DNA of 64,000 nucleotides from Clostridium aciditolerans (GCF_016316925.1 NZ_JAEEGB010000026.1:233598-297597), one strand, 5' to 3'. Shown: positions 1 to 10,096, counted from the stretch's first letter. Notes: generated by a model not told the origin, from the sequence alone. Program-made: numbers and translations.

Positions 1-71
1 CTTAAATTAGTAAAAGTTATCCTCATTAGCTTTACTTTCAATTTTTCTTCATTGGTCATAGTGATTATATC

Positions 72-728
72 TTAATGCTTATCAATATATTCTTGTAATT
101 GTTCATGCCATTTCACGGTATCGTATATTTGTGGTTCAGTTGTTTCGCCCATTAAAAGATCAATCAAATGTCTAGGTGTTTTACCGCCAATATACATTGA
201 TTTGATACAGGAAATACAATATACACAAACCTCATCGCAAGGCATCGAATCTGCTCGTTCCTTCATTTTCTGATGAACCTTTTCAACGGGAATCTTAGGA
301 TAAAAATCATCTCCGCAGCATATTGAATTCGTGCCGGAAAACTTTGTTTCCACAATATCAATATTCATCTTTTTAAGTAAATTACGTACGGCTTTATGTA
401 CCTGCGGCTTTTCACGCACAGGACAAGCATCGTGCACCGACAACTTCAAACCTTTATAGTCGGGATACTGAAATGCATCCAATCCATCAAGTACTTCCCA
501 TAAAGAGATTGTTGATACACCTTCATATAAGCTCCTAAAACGCCTGTCACAACCAGCACATACATTGATAATCAATGAGCCCGCTTCAACTTGAGGATCA
601 TGGTGACAGCATATTTTATGCAATGTAACCTCTCCGTAATTTTCATTCAAAAACTTTAAAATTTTATTTTCTATTTCAGGCTTGTATATACTTAAACCAC
701 AGCCTGGATTAAAATATATTTTTTTCAT
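72..728 (-). CDS. Cysteine-rich (CCG-type) iron-sulfur domain protein
   Basis: A 218-residue soluble protein rich in cysteines arranged in CCG-like groups: NPGCG near residue 10, KICCHHD near 40, CAGC near 58, DACP near 101, ICCGDD near 137 and CVYCISC near 170. This resembles the cysteine-rich domain of heterodisulfide reductase B / glycolate oxidase Fe-S subunits, which bind a [4Fe-4S] cluster. It stands alone without the HdrA/HdrC or flavoprotein partners, so the redox partner is unknown. The start has a good GGGAGG site. The family-level call is fairly secure; the reaction is not known. Confidence 0.65.
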   Translation of the reverse strand: MKKIYFNPGCGLSIYKPEIENKILKFLNENYGEVTLHKICCHHDPQVEAGSLIINVCAGCDRRFRSLYEGVSTISLWEVLDGLDAFQYPDYKGLKLSVHDACPVREKPQVHKAVRNLLKKMNIDIVETKFSGTNSICCGDDFYPKIPVEKVHQKMKERADSMPCDEVCVYCISCIKSMYIGGKTPRHLIDLLMGETTEPQIYDTVKWHEQLQEYIDKH

Positions 729-998
729 AACATATTCCCTCCCGTAAGGTCAAACTTTGTTAAAGTACCTTTTATTTACTCTTTAATTGTAACAGGGTAT
801 AAATAAAAAATCTTCCTGATTTTATATTTATAATTTTACAGATGAGGCTTTCTTCTATCTTGAAAATATTATTTAACATCACGTTATTCGTTTTTCATTT
901 GTTTCATTAAATAACAAGATTACATATCCTCATACATTGATTCACCTTCAATAAAGGTAGAAAAAAGACCAAGTTTTTCAAAATATATAAACTTTTAA

Positions 999-1580
999 CT
1001 ATTGGTTTAACTTCCCTAATTTCTTAAAAACATTATATATGTGTTTATCACTTCTTAAATCATATCCATTGACACCCTTATATAATAAGCTTCCTCCATT
1101 TTGAGTAATAGTTAAATATATATTAGGTCCTAACTTATCATAATAAAATCCACCATTGTATACTTCGTGACCATCTACAACTAAAACAAAAGTTCTAAAA
1201 TCTTTTTTATAATATTTAATCTTAGATATATAGTTATTTGCATCATTATTAAAATGAAAAGTATGATTGCTCCAATTGTAATACTTTATATCCTCATCTG
1301 TAATAACAGGTTTAGGTTTATCCTTACGAATAAAACGCTGTAGATTGCTATCATGAAGTAGATTTTCATAATTAACCATTTCATATATTGCAAAATGATG
1401 CTTTTTACTGTCCTCGTAAAATCTATTACAATAATTATAATAATATAAGGAAAGTATGCTTAATATAAAGATTAACCCCATTAAGCTGAAAATGATACTA
1501 TATTTTTTTATTTTCCATACTATAATAAAGATGAGCGTAACTAGACATATAAGTTCTAAAAATATTAAGTAAACTCCCAT
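999..1580 (-). CDS. Hypothetical membrane-anchored protein
   Basis: 193 residues with two hydrophobic segments near residues 2-20 and 27-49, then a Tyr/Asn/Lys-rich region predicted to lie on one side of the membrane. No catalytic motif is recognised. The start has a GGAG site. It sits alone, with 270 bp of AT-rich DNA before the preceding Fe-S gene in which I see no gene or clear signal. Function unknown. Confidence 0.6.
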   Translation of the reverse strand: MGVYLIFLELICLVTLIFIIVWKIKKYSIIFSLMGLIFILSILSLYYYNYCNRFYEDSKKHHFAIYEMVNYENLLHDSNLQRFIRKDKPKPVITDEDIKYYNWSNHTFHFNNDANNYISKIKYYKKDFRTFVLVVDGHEVYNGGFYYDKLGPNIYLTITQNGGSLLYKGVNGYDLRSDKHIYNVFKKLGKLNQ

Positions 1581-1649
1581 TAATATATCTCCATTGTCTA
1601 ATAAAATAATTAATATACTTTATAAGAAAGTTGCGAATAAGGTAAAAAG

Positions 1650-2135
1650 TTACTTTTCTCGTTCCCACACCGTTATAATTGGATGAATTAAGTTAATACT
1701 TACGCCAATTTTAGGAACTAATCCACAAAACCCTTTTTGAATTTTATAAAGTCCTAAACAATCAATTCCACCAACTTTACACGTTTTATCTGAATAAAAT
1801 TCATAATTAAAACAATTAAGATTACAATTACAAATATCAAATACAGCTACTGTGTCAAGTTCAACACTACTCTTCCAATTATTTAGTGTTACATCTAAAA
1901 TCTCTCTCAATACTTTTCCTTGATTCGATTCAGAACTCAAAAGCTGTGAATCTACCAGTAAAGATAAATCAATATCAGATTCTTCACGAAAACAATTCGA
2001 TAATCCACGTGAACCACTTAACACAATTTTATATACATACGGATGAATCACTAAATTTGCTTCATTTAAAATGGCATATGTTGTTGGTAGAAGATTTTTA
2101 ACATTTTCTTTTATACAGATTGAATCATATTTCAT
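1650..2135 (-). CDS. Nucleotidyltransferase-domain protein
   Basis: About 161 residues from the preferred ATG at 2135, which has AAGGG upstream; the longer start would place that site inside the gene. The Pol-beta superfamily signature is visible: GSRG followed by SDIDLSLLVD, that is the glycine-serine pair plus two metal-binding aspartates. Downstream comes a cysteine-rich stretch (CNCNLNC). The family includes antibiotic adenylyltransferases and MNT-type toxin neutralisers. No HEPN partner is adjacent; the next gene encodes an HD-domain protein. Substrate unknown. Confidence 0.65.
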   Translation of the reverse strand: MKYDSICIKENVKNLLPTTYAILNEANLVIHPYVYKIVLSGSRGLSNCFREESDIDLSLLVDSQLLSSESNQGKVLREILDVTLNNWKSSVELDTVAVFDICNCNLNCFNYEFYSDKTCKVGGIDCLGLYKIQKGFCGLVPKIGVSINLIHPIITVWEREK

Positions 2136-2255
2136 TTCTTTTTCCCTTTCTAACATATGTTTTCATTAACATAAATGCACAATATCTTACTAATGTCTAA
2201 GTATTATAGACTACTGTTGTAACGCTTAATTAGAATTTTCACAATTAAACATATA

Positions 2256-2876
2256 TTATCTTTTATCATAAGAAAAAGTATTCTCAATCACATTTGGTAA
2301 AACTTCACAAATTGAGCAATTCATTTTTCTTTCAAAATATTTTTTTATTTCAAAGAGTTTGTCCCACCTCATAATAGTATATTCATTCACACCATACCTG
2401 CGTGTTACATCAATTAATCGTTGTTCCATCAAGCAAAATCCTGTTGGTACTGCTAAAGCATCACATAATTGAATTAATAAATCATAATCATCATAAACTA
2501 CAAAATCAATATACTTTTTTATAAAATTATAATCTTCTTTAGTTACATCTAACTTACCAATTACAGACCTTATATCCTTTATACTATATGAATGAGTAAT
2601 GCATATTTTAGCTACATCCTCCCAGCCTCGATTACTACAATATTTAAATCCTTCAATTGTATGTCTTTCTTGTACTACACCAACTCTACGACCTATATCA
2701 TGTAATAATCCTAGAATATAAGCCTTATTGCTATCCATATCATTACAGCATTTAGAAATATTTTTACAAGCCAAAGCCACATACTCTGAATGTTTTACCC
2801 ATTTTCCTTTATTTAGTCTTTTTGCTTCTTTCAAAACATTTATTGCAACATCTTTATTAGGATACTTTTTGTTCAT
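2256..2876 (-). CDS. HD-domain phosphohydrolase-like protein
   Basis: About 206 residues from the ATG at 2876, preceded by GAAGGTG. An N-terminal His (WVKHSEYV), the HD motif (LLHDIGRR) and later His residues (RHTIEG, ITHSYS) match metal-dependent HD phosphohydrolases of the small stand-alone type found in clostridia. It follows the nucleotidyltransferase on the same strand with a 120-bp gap, so co-transcription is possible. Substrate not deducible. Confidence 0.65.
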   Translation of the reverse strand: MNKKYPNKDVAINVLKEAKRLNKGKWVKHSEYVALACKNISKCCNDMDSNKAYILGLLHDIGRRVGVVQERHTIEGFKYCSNRGWEDVAKICITHSYSIKDIRSVIGKLDVTKEDYNFIKKYIDFVVYDDYDLLIQLCDALAVPTGFCLMEQRLIDVTRRYGVNEYTIMRWDKLFEIKKYFERKMNCSICEVLPNVIENTFSYDKR

Positions 2877-3102
2877 AACTAACACCTTCTTACTTTTTTA
2901 CAGTTGTGGCACATAAATTTACTATTGTCTCTCATCAATATATAATAAGAAATTATTTCTACTAGTACAATCTTACAAATATGACTTTATATAATACTCT
3001 AATTATATAATTTTTCCCAAAACAAATAAAGGAATTTCAGTACAATGTTGTAATTACCAAGGTAGCTAAAATATACTATTCACCACAGATGACAAAAAGA
3101 AA

Positions 3103-3131
3103 AAAGGCGCAAATCTTATTATTCCGCCTTT
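3103..3131 (-). terminator. Intrinsic terminator
   Basis: Seven-bp arms (AAAGGCG / CGCCTTT) followed on the minus strand by a T-rich tail, directly after the stop of the gene ending at 3147. Confidence 0.7.
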
Positions 3132-3146
3132 AAAGAATAAACCGAA

Positions 3147-3536
3147 TCAATGGATTGGATTGTGATTATAAATTCCAATAAGTTTTCCATTAGTTTTATT
3201 AAATATGCTGTTATTGTATTGAAGATAACCTTGACCTTCCATTAGATTATTAAATAATTTTGTTTGTTCTTCGCTGTACTTTATTTTTACAGATTGTTTT
3301 ACTTCTTTACCGTTGACATAGGTAATAGAATTAGGAACTATTAAGTAACACTCATTACCTTGTACAGATTTTAAAATCTTTTCTCCTTCATAAGTGCCAA
3401 TAATATTGGGATTATTTTTAACCATTTGAATTGGCAAAACGTGAGTTTCAGTAAATGGTTTTAATGTAACAATACCAAGGCAAGTAACTATTGCAAAAAC
3501 TAAAAGTATCATTATTTTAGCTTTTATTTTTTTCAT
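3147..3536 (-). CDS. Hypothetical secreted or membrane-anchored protein
   Basis: About 129 residues from the ATG at 3536, with a strong G-rich site (GGGGGGGAG). A Lys-rich N-terminus and one hydrophobic segment (residues 8-25) suggest an exported or anchored protein. The rest is small and polar with no motif I recognise; it ends HNPIH. Own terminator at 3103-3131. Function unknown. Confidence 0.6.
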   Translation of the reverse strand: MKKIKAKIMILLVFAIVTCLGIVTLKPFTETHVLPIQMVKNNPNIIGTYEGEKILKSVQGNECYLIVPNSITYVNGKEVKQSVKIKYSEEQTKLFNNLMEGQGYLQYNNSIFNKTNGKLIGIYNHNPIH

Positions 3537-3653
3537 ACTATTACTCCCCCCCAATAAATTACTATAAAAATTAGAATAAGATTATAATACTATATAATTC
3601 AGTTATTTAATAGCTTTCTTTTACCATTAGTGCCTAGTATTGTTATAAAAGTC

Positions 3654-5027
3654 TCATTCCTCCTTATCACTTTCTAAGCTTACACTTTCATAAAACTCTG
3701 TAAGGGATACTGCATATATCAATGGTGTATATCTAATATTTAAATAGTTATTATAATCCATTCCCTTAAACCCCTTAAAACTTGGAAGTACATTTGCCTC
3801 AATTAGCCATAAGTTTTTATTTATATCAACTGCTACGTCTAATCCGAATTCAGCAAAATGTTCCCCCATTTGATCCATGTGGTTGCAGAACTTTTTACAA
3901 AGGTTATCTAGTTGCTGCATTAATAGCTTTTGATTAGACTCGTCAGGAAATGCTTTAGTTAGGGCAACTGATAGTGGTAATGCATATCCCCCTCTTGAGA
4001 TATTAGTTATAAGAGAGTCCTTTTTAGCAACCCTACATTCAATTCCTGTACATATCCACACTTTATTACTATCTTTTTGCATAACAACTCTAACATCAAA
4101 GCATGAACCATCTATCATAGCCAACTCAAGATGTTTCTGAACTAAATATTTCTCAAAAAAAGACCTATTTGGCTTCAGAAAAATTTCTAGAGCATCATCG
4201 TCATCTAAATACTTTTCTAAATATTCTGTATTTCTATAATCTAAAACTTTATATCCCTTTTGTTTTTCTTCTATTACGCAAATACCTCTCCCACGAGATA
4301 AATCTATTGGTTTAAGGATTACTTTTTTATATTCTTTTAAAAAATTCTTTATCACACTTTCATTTACTGACAGTTCCGTTGGTATAAGATAATTACTTAA
4401 GAATTTGTTTTTTTCAACAAACTTATATAATTCATATTTTGTAAATCTTGTTGAATTAAACAATCTCCCATCTGTAACATCAATGAGTTTTTTTATTAAT
4501 CTTTCACTTACATGAAAGTTTCTTCTATAAATAACTGAAGGGAATGGAAACTTGCCATACCTCCACTGCGATTTTTCATTGTCATAATAAAGCCCATAAA
4601 CTACATTGTTATCCCAATCCACGCCTTTGCATGAAAATCCATAAATTAATCCTCCGAATTTACTGTATACTCCAAGTCTATCTGAATATTTTTTCATATA
4701 ATATGGATTATACAAATGGCTTCGATTTCCAAGCAGTAGCGCAATCACTGGACCTATTACAATATTACCTTTATCCGCTACTAACTGATAAATTAATGAC
4801 TCTACAATTAAAAGTTCATTTGCCAGTTCTTTAGATATTTTTATAGTCATAGGATTATTAAAGCTGTGAACATCAGTTACTGCTGCATCTTCCATTACTT
4901 GCACCTGTGTTAAAACTTTCTTTTTACCGAAGCAAACAAAAGCTACTTCAGTAATAGTTTTTGCTATGGTTGTTGGCAAATAAATGATGTTGGCCTCTAA
5001 ATCTATCACATCAATCTTAATCCACAT
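3654..5027 (-). CDS. YheC/YheD-family spore coat ATP-grasp protein
   Basis: 457 residues. The N-terminal third is the variable YheC/D domain; the C-terminal part is ATP-grasp-like, with IILKPIDLSRGRGI near residue 235 (nucleotide-binding Lys and Gly-rich loop), FDVRVVMQ near 312, and the metal-binding tail FGLDVAVD then WLIEANVLPS near 405-425. The family is associated with the endospore coat in Bacillus. The start has AGGAGG. It is divergent from the aminomutase gene and has two paralogues just downstream in the window (6654-9483). An amino-acid or peptide ligase activity is possible from the fold but unproven. Confidence 0.85.
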   Translation of the reverse strand: MWIKIDVIDLEANIIYLPTTIAKTITEVAFVCFGKKKVLTQVQVMEDAAVTDVHSFNNPMTIKISKELANELLIVESLIYQLVADKGNIVIGPVIALLLGNRSHLYNPYYMKKYSDRLGVYSKFGGLIYGFSCKGVDWDNNVVYGLYYDNEKSQWRYGKFPFPSVIYRRNFHVSERLIKKLIDVTDGRLFNSTRFTKYELYKFVEKNKFLSNYLIPTELSVNESVIKNFLKEYKKVILKPIDLSRGRGICVIEEKQKGYKVLDYRNTEYLEKYLDDDDALEIFLKPNRSFFEKYLVQKHLELAMIDGSCFDVRVVMQKDSNKVWICTGIECRVAKKDSLITNISRGGYALPLSVALTKAFPDESNQKLLMQQLDNLCKKFCNHMDQMGEHFAEFGLDVAVDINKNLWLIEANVLPSFKGFKGMDYNNYLNIRYTPLIYAVSLTEFYESVSLESDKEE

Positions 5028-5281
5028 GCTTTAATCCTCCTGTGATTCAGAAACATAATACTCATAACGCTAAATTAAGTTTTCATAAAAGTCCAATCAT
5101 AGACATTTCCTTAGTGAAACTTTTAAATAGCATTTTTTATAAATATATTAAAAATTTGTAGAAGTAATACATATAACCTACTTTTAAAGTATCATATTTC
5201 ATAAGAAATCATAATATAAGATATGGCTAAATATTTCTCTGCATTGCAGGAATAATTCTATGGTAAGAGGGGATACGGAAT

Positions 5282-6562
5282 ATGATAGATAACTTAAATA
5301 ATAAAAGGAAGATCGCCCTTGACAGGGCAAAGGAGCTAAAAAGTAAAATAGAAGATTATATTAATGTAAAAGATACTATTCCAAGAGGAACTTCCCTATC
5401 ACAGGAAGAAAAAATAATGAAAAAGAAGTTAAAAATACTTTCTCTCCTTAATGGTAACGAAGAAAACTGGAATGATTATAAATGGCAACTTAAAAATAGA
5501 ATTTCTGATGTAAATCTATTGGCAAAAATTATTAAGCTAACGGATGAAGAAATAGATAACATCTCAAAAGTGGGGCAAAAATTCAGATGGGCTATTTCTC
5601 CATACTATGCTTCCTTAATAGATGACGATGATGAATTTAATCCTGTAAAACTACAATCTGTTCCTATACTACTAGAGTTAAGGGGCGATGGAGTTGCTGA
5701 TCCTATGGCAGAAGAATATACTAATCCTTCTGGTGCTATTACCAGACGTTACCCTGACAGGCTAATTATTAACGTAACCAATGAATGCTTCTCATACTGT
5801 AGACACTGCCAAAGGAGAAGAAACATTGGAATCAAGGATAGACATCAATCAAAAGCAGTATTAGAGCAATCTATTAAATATATTAAAGAAAACCCAGAAA
5901 TCAGAGATGTATTAATCACAGGGGGAGATGCATTAACATTATCTGATAGTACTCTAGATTGGCTTCTAGGTGAACTACACTCAATTCCAACTGTAGAATA
6001 TATTAGAATAGGAACTAGAGTACTGGTAAATATGCCTCAAAGAATTACAGAAAATCTTCTAAATATATTAAAAAAGTACCCTCCTATTTATATTAATACT
6101 CACTTTAACCATCCGTTAGAAATAACAAAGGAATCAAAAGCTGCTTGTGAAAAACTTGTTAACATAGGAGTACCTTTAGGTAATCAAGCGGTACTTTTAA
6201 ATGGAATAAACAATGATAAATATGTAATGCGGCTTTTAAATCAAGAACTTCTAAAATGCAGGGTTAGACCTTATTATATATTCCATGCTAAACATGTATT
6301 AGGTACTACACATTTCAATACTTCTGTTGACGATGGTATTGAAATAATGGAATACTTAAGAGGATATACTTCAGGTATGGCGATACCTGCATATATTGTA
6401 AATGCTCCAAATGGAAATGGAAAGACACCTATATTGCCGCAATATATTATTTCAAGAGGTAAAAATTATATAAAAATAAGAACTTGGGAAGGTAAAGTAT
6501 TTGATTATCCAAATCATCCCACCGAAGACTTACGAAATTTATTGGAGAGAAATGCTGACTAA
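5282..6562 (+). CDS. eam: KamA-family radical SAM aminomutase, probably glutamate 2,3-aminomutase
   Basis: 426 residues. The radical-SAM cluster motif is Cys169-x3-Cys173-x2-Cys176 (CFSYCRHC). GGDAL (214-218) follows, and the PLP lysine lies in the family loop NAPNGNGKTP (Lys381). In lysine 2,3-aminomutase the QCDL segment carries an Asp that holds the substrate side-chain amino group; here the equivalent reads FHAKHV, with Lys at 337, which fits an acidic substrate and glutamate 2,3-aminomutase (L-glutamate to beta-glutamate). N-terminal length and sequence also suit this subfamily. GAGGGGA site. Flanked on both sides by spore-coat ATP-grasp genes. Lysine specificity cannot be excluded. Confidence 0.8.
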   Translation: MIDNLNNKRKIALDRAKELKSKIEDYINVKDTIPRGTSLSQEEKIMKKKLKILSLLNGNEENWNDYKWQLKNRISDVNLLAKIIKLTDEEIDNISKVGQKFRWAISPYYASLIDDDDEFNPVKLQSVPILLELRGDGVADPMAEEYTNPSGAITRRYPDRLIINVTNECFSYCRHCQRRRNIGIKDRHQSKAVLEQSIKYIKENPEIRDVLITGGDALTLSDSTLDWLLGELHSIPTVEYIRIGTRVLVNMPQRITENLLNILKKYPPIYINTHFNHPLEITKESKAACEKLVNIGVPLGNQAVLLNGINNDKYVMRLLNQELLKCRVRPYYIFHAKHVLGTTHFNTSVDDGIEIMEYLRGYTSGMAIPAYIVNAPNGNGKTPILPQYIISRGKNYIKIRTWEGKVFDYPNHPTEDLRNLLERNAD

Positions 6563-6589
6563 AATTAAATTTTAGGTTAATTACAAAAC

Positions 6590-6615
6590 CCCTGGTACTT
6601 TATGTGGTATCAGGG
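6590..6615. terminator. Bidirectional terminator
   Basis: Nine-bp stem (CCCTGGTAC / GTATCAGGG, one wobble) with T-rich tails on both sides, between the convergent aminomutase and YheC/D genes. Confidence 0.7.
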
Positions 6616-6653
6616 ATTTTACTTAAACCTACTTCTATAGAGAAACTAACAAC

Positions 6654-8129
6654 CTAAAAACCACAAATATATTTTGCATATTCTAGAGGATTTTGAAATG
6701 CCTTTTTAATTGTATCTTTATCGTAAGATAAATACATAGAATCTTTTCCAGGCTTTGCATTGCATTCAATAAACCATATATTCCCTTTTTTATCTATAGC
6801 AAAATCTATTCCTAATTCTCCATAGCTTCCGTATGCCTCTTCAATATATAAATAGCTTTTCATCAGCATCTTATTAACTTTTGTCTTCAAATCTGTAACC
6901 TGCTTTTCAGTGTAGTTATAATGTTTAATAAAGAAATCATCAAACATGTACACTCTAGAACCAGATTTAGTACTTGTTATTGGAGATCTTTTCTGCCCTA
7001 ATCTTACTGGATGGGAATATACCCCCAATTCTCCACTGCCATCTCGCTGAACCGTTGCCCTCATGTCAATATTACGACCATCTAGTTCTATAACGTCTAT
7101 TGCACTTTGAAGAATTATTTTCTTTTTCCCAAATATAGTTTCAATTTTATCCACCAGCTCTTCTAGAGATTTTAATTTATATTCCACTAATGTTCCATGA
7201 AAGTAACTTAAATGATAGCTTTTGTCTCCTGATTTTATTACACGAATTACCTCTCTACCATTACTTCCACAACAACCTTTTATATAAATAGTTGATGATT
7301 TATCGAAAATTTCTATTAGATTATATGGCTCTCTATATAAAGCTGTAAAAGGTATATAAGGCTTCATATCCTCATGTTGTATAAGATGCTTATAAACTTC
7401 CCATTTGTCAAAATAGTGTGTAGCATTTAACTTTTTCAAATTTTTATTTAAATTCAGTTGCCTTCTGATATATTTTGACATAGCTCTTTGTTTCTTTAAA
7501 AAACCTCCCCCTCTATCGTATAAAATTTCTGGCAAAGGGAATGCCTTTTGAGACCATACTTGTTTTTCCTCGTTATAATAAGTGCCATTTATCCTTTGAT
7601 TGATGAAATCTACATCATCTATTGAAAAGAAATATGGAATGAGGTTCGAATCTCTATTAGCTCTCCATAATTCAGTATATCTAAAGCTCGGAACTTGTTT
7701 AATTAATTTTTTAATGGCAAATTTATTTACAAATACACCCATTACTGGACCTAAGCAGACTTTATTGTCTTTTATAACTAAATTAGTTATCATGCCTTGT
7801 GATAACCCAAGTGCTTTAGCTATATTACTTGAAATCTCCACCGTATTATCTGTAATATTGGATTCACATTTAATATATTCTTCAGATGTATTCTCTGTAG
7901 TATTGAATTCACACTCAATATATTCTTCAGTTGTATTATCCATAAAGCAATCATATGAGATTCTATCATTAGATTCATACCTAATGGTTTCTTCAGCCAT
8001 GCCAACCTTTAACTTTGCAAATGGTTCCTTCAAACTATTACATATTTTCTCCGGTAGAGTTATTAACCTATCATCTTTTGAACTCCCATGAATGATTTCT
8101 ATAATAACTGATATGGACTTTTGGCTCAT
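6654..8129 (-). CDS. YheC/YheD-family spore coat ATP-grasp protein
   Basis: 491 residues, the longest of the three paralogues. Near residues 65-95 there is an internal short repeat (ENTSEEYIKCE-like units), which makes this copy longer. ATP-grasp elements are visible: IYIKGCCGSNGREV near 282, NIDMRATVQRDGSG near 360, and the metal-binding end LGIDFAID then WFIECNAKPG near 445-465. AGGAG site lying in the end of the preceding gene, 4 bp away, so the two are probably translationally coupled. Role inferred as coat-associated ligase-like protein; substrate unknown. Confidence 0.85.
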   Translation of the reverse strand: MSQKSISVIIEIIHGSSKDDRLITLPEKICNSLKEPFAKLKVGMAEETIRYESNDRISYDCFMDNTTEEYIECEFNTTENTSEEYIKCESNITDNTVEISSNIAKALGLSQGMITNLVIKDNKVCLGPVMGVFVNKFAIKKLIKQVPSFRYTELWRANRDSNLIPYFFSIDDVDFINQRINGTYYNEEKQVWSQKAFPLPEILYDRGGGFLKKQRAMSKYIRRQLNLNKNLKKLNATHYFDKWEVYKHLIQHEDMKPYIPFTALYREPYNLIEIFDKSSTIYIKGCCGSNGREVIRVIKSGDKSYHLSYFHGTLVEYKLKSLEELVDKIETIFGKKKIILQSAIDVIELDGRNIDMRATVQRDGSGELGVYSHPVRLGQKRSPITSTKSGSRVYMFDDFFIKHYNYTEKQVTDLKTKVNKMLMKSYLYIEEAYGSYGELGIDFAIDKKGNIWFIECNAKPGKDSMYLSYDKDTIKKAFQNPLEYAKYICGF

Positions 8130-8133
8130 GCTC

Positions 8134-9483
8134 CTATTCTCCTCTCACCAAAAATTTAGCATACTGCAATACATTTAACCACTGTAGTTTTATAATTTTT
8201 GTGTCTCCAAGTCCTAGTTTTGGGTTTTTATCAGGTTGCGCATTGCCCTCTATAAACCATAATTTTCCATTGCCATCTAAAGCCATATCCATTCCTATTT
8301 CTCCAAATGGTCCATAGTCCTTTTCAATATAAGTTGCAATTTTTATTGTTACATTGACAATCTCATCATGGCTCGGAATATTTATATTTGGATTTTCCCT
8401 TTTTAAACTAGGATAAATATCTTTATAATTAGCATAACTTCCTCCATGATAATAGTTTGTAATTGTTGCATCTTTGCTAGTAATTCTACATATATTATAT
8501 ATTGCTCTCCACTTTCCACTTCCATCCTTATTAATCAGCACGCGCATATCCATGTTACGTCCTTCATGTTTTATTAGTCTGCATCCTTGCTGCACTATAT
8601 AATTTTTCATAGTTGTAAATTCATTAACAAACTCCTGTAATTGTTCGATATCTAATAGCTCATCTTTTAGCCCATTTGAGTGGAAATCAATCTTGTATTT
8701 CTCCCCTATTTGTTCTATAGATAATACTTGACGGCCCTTACTACCATAAGAGGCTTTTAAGAAAATAAATCCATATTCCTTTAACATATTAAGGATATCT
8801 TGAAAGCTTTTATATATAATTGTTTTTGGTAGATAACCAATGATTTTAGGATATTTTGATAGATACTTATAAACCTTCCATTTACTTAAGGCATCTCCTG
8901 AGTTTATTAGATGAATCCGTGGATGATGTCTAAACTGATTTTTTATATGACTTACTAAAAGTCTTTGATTAGTCTCAAACTTTGCAGCTCTATCGTATAC
9001 TACATCTGGCATAGGAAGCCAACAATGCTTCCACACATTTAACCTTTTAATAAAAGTAAAACCTTTAATTTTATTTTCAACCCAATTTACATCCTCTATA
9101 GAAAAATAGTAAAGAAGACAATTTTCCTCTTCATTTGCTTGCATGGTTTTTTTACAATTTATTGGTGTATGCAATTTTTCTATTGATTTTAAATACCTAG
9201 TATTAACAAACACTCCGACTACTGGGCCAAGGTATATATCATTACCCTTTCTCCAGATATTTAAATTTGCATTATTATAAAGTAACAATTCATTAAATAT
9301 AGGCATTGTAAAATACATGTAACTGCCCTTAATATCCTTTGGTCTTATATATGAACATTTGTTAAGCTGGCCCACGTGAATGTTATATTTAACTTCTGTT
9401 GAGAGTTTTAAATCATCAAATATTTCTTTACTTATTAAACACACTTCTGCTTCTGCTTTTAACTTTTTTACCATTATTTTCAC
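8134..9483 (-). CDS. YheC/YheD-family spore coat ATP-grasp protein
   Basis: 449 residues beginning at a GUG codon seven bases after GGAGGG; the next in-frame ATG is too far from that site. ATP-grasp motifs: IFLKASYGSKGRQVL near 240, NMDMRVLINKDGSG near 318, and IGMDMALD then WFIEGNAQPD near 405-425. First gene of a two-gene unit with the copy ending at 6654. Three paralogues in 6 kb indicate local amplification. Confidence 0.85.
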   Translation of the reverse strand: MKIMVKKLKAEAEVCLISKEIFDDLKLSTEVKYNIHVGQLNKCSYIRPKDIKGSYMYFTMPIFNELLLYNNANLNIWRKGNDIYLGPVVGVFVNTRYLKSIEKLHTPINCKKTMQANEEENCLLYYFSIEDVNWVENKIKGFTFIKRLNVWKHCWLPMPDVVYDRAAKFETNQRLLVSHIKNQFRHHPRIHLINSGDALSKWKVYKYLSKYPKIIGYLPKTIIYKSFQDILNMLKEYGFIFLKASYGSKGRQVLSIEQIGEKYKIDFHSNGLKDELLDIEQLQEFVNEFTTMKNYIVQQGCRLIKHEGRNMDMRVLINKDGSGKWRAIYNICRITSKDATITNYYHGGSYANYKDIYPSLKRENPNINIPSHDEIVNVTIKIATYIEKDYGPFGEIGMDMALDGNGKLWFIEGNAQPDKNPKLGLGDTKIIKLQWLNVLQYAKFLVRGE

Positions 9484-9625
9484 ATTGTTCCCTCCAGTTT
9501 TAAATTATATCTGGATTTGTGATATATATTTAGTTTTTCATTATTATATAATATTCTATAAATTTCCTTATGTTACAACCGCTTCAATTCAAAAAATAAT
9601 AGCTAAAAGCATTTAGAAATAATTA

Positions 9626-9665
9626 TCCCTGGATAAAACAAAATTGTCATTGTTTTATCCAGGGA
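9626..9665. terminator. Strong hairpin between the DUF4180 and YheC/D genes
   Basis: Fifteen-bp perfect stem (arms begin TCCCTGGATAAAACA) with a 10-nt loop, directly after the stop at 9675. Tails are only moderately T-rich, so termination is likely but not certain. Confidence 0.6.
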
Positions 9666-9674
9666 TTTAATATC

Positions 9675-10040
9675 CTAATCAATACTCAATTTTTCTATTG
9701 CTTGCTCCATTGTTGAAAGAAAGAATATATTCTTTCCTTTATTGCTCTCATAAATAAAATCTTTTAAACTTTTACTTTTATAAATCGAAAAGTCTCCCAA
9801 AATAGCAATTTTCATATAATAGTTAATGAATTTTTGCAAAACTTCTCCCGCAATACGAGTACTTAATTCAAAAAAGTCTTCAGTAATAGCATCTTTATTT
9901 AAAATAACTCTATCACAACCAGTTTCATACCTGACAGTTGCTATAAAATCAACTGCACTTTGAACATCAGTAATAATGACTTTTTCACTTTCTACATGTG
10001 CAATTTCCATACCATTTACTTTTACAATATTTGTTTTCAT
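9675..10040 (-). CDS. DUF4180-family protein
   Basis: 121 residues. Sequence features such as the N-terminal NGMEIAHVES, the central GCDRVILNKD and a C-terminal FLSTMEQAIEKL match my recollection of the DUF4180 family (uncharacterised, STAS-like in length). Site AAAGGAT. It lies 56 bp downstream of the excisionase-type HTH gene and is probably expressed with it from the promoter at 10621-10649. Molecular role unknown. Confidence 0.7.
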   Translation of the reverse strand: MKTNIVKVNGMEIAHVESEKVIITDVQSAVDFIATVRYETGCDRVILNKDAITEDFFELSTRIAGEVLQKFINYYMKIAILGDFSIYKSKSLKDFIYESNKGKNIFFLSTMEQAIEKLSID

Positions 10041-10096
10041 TTTATTTTATCCTTTCTAAACATATATGAATTTTTACTTCAATAATTATCGTTTCT

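Noticed and set aside
5191-5218. Sigma-E/sigma-K-like promoter upstream of the aminomutase
   Set aside because: TCATATT and CATAATATA are present but the spacing (11 bp) does not fit sigma-E, and no AC element fits sigma-K.
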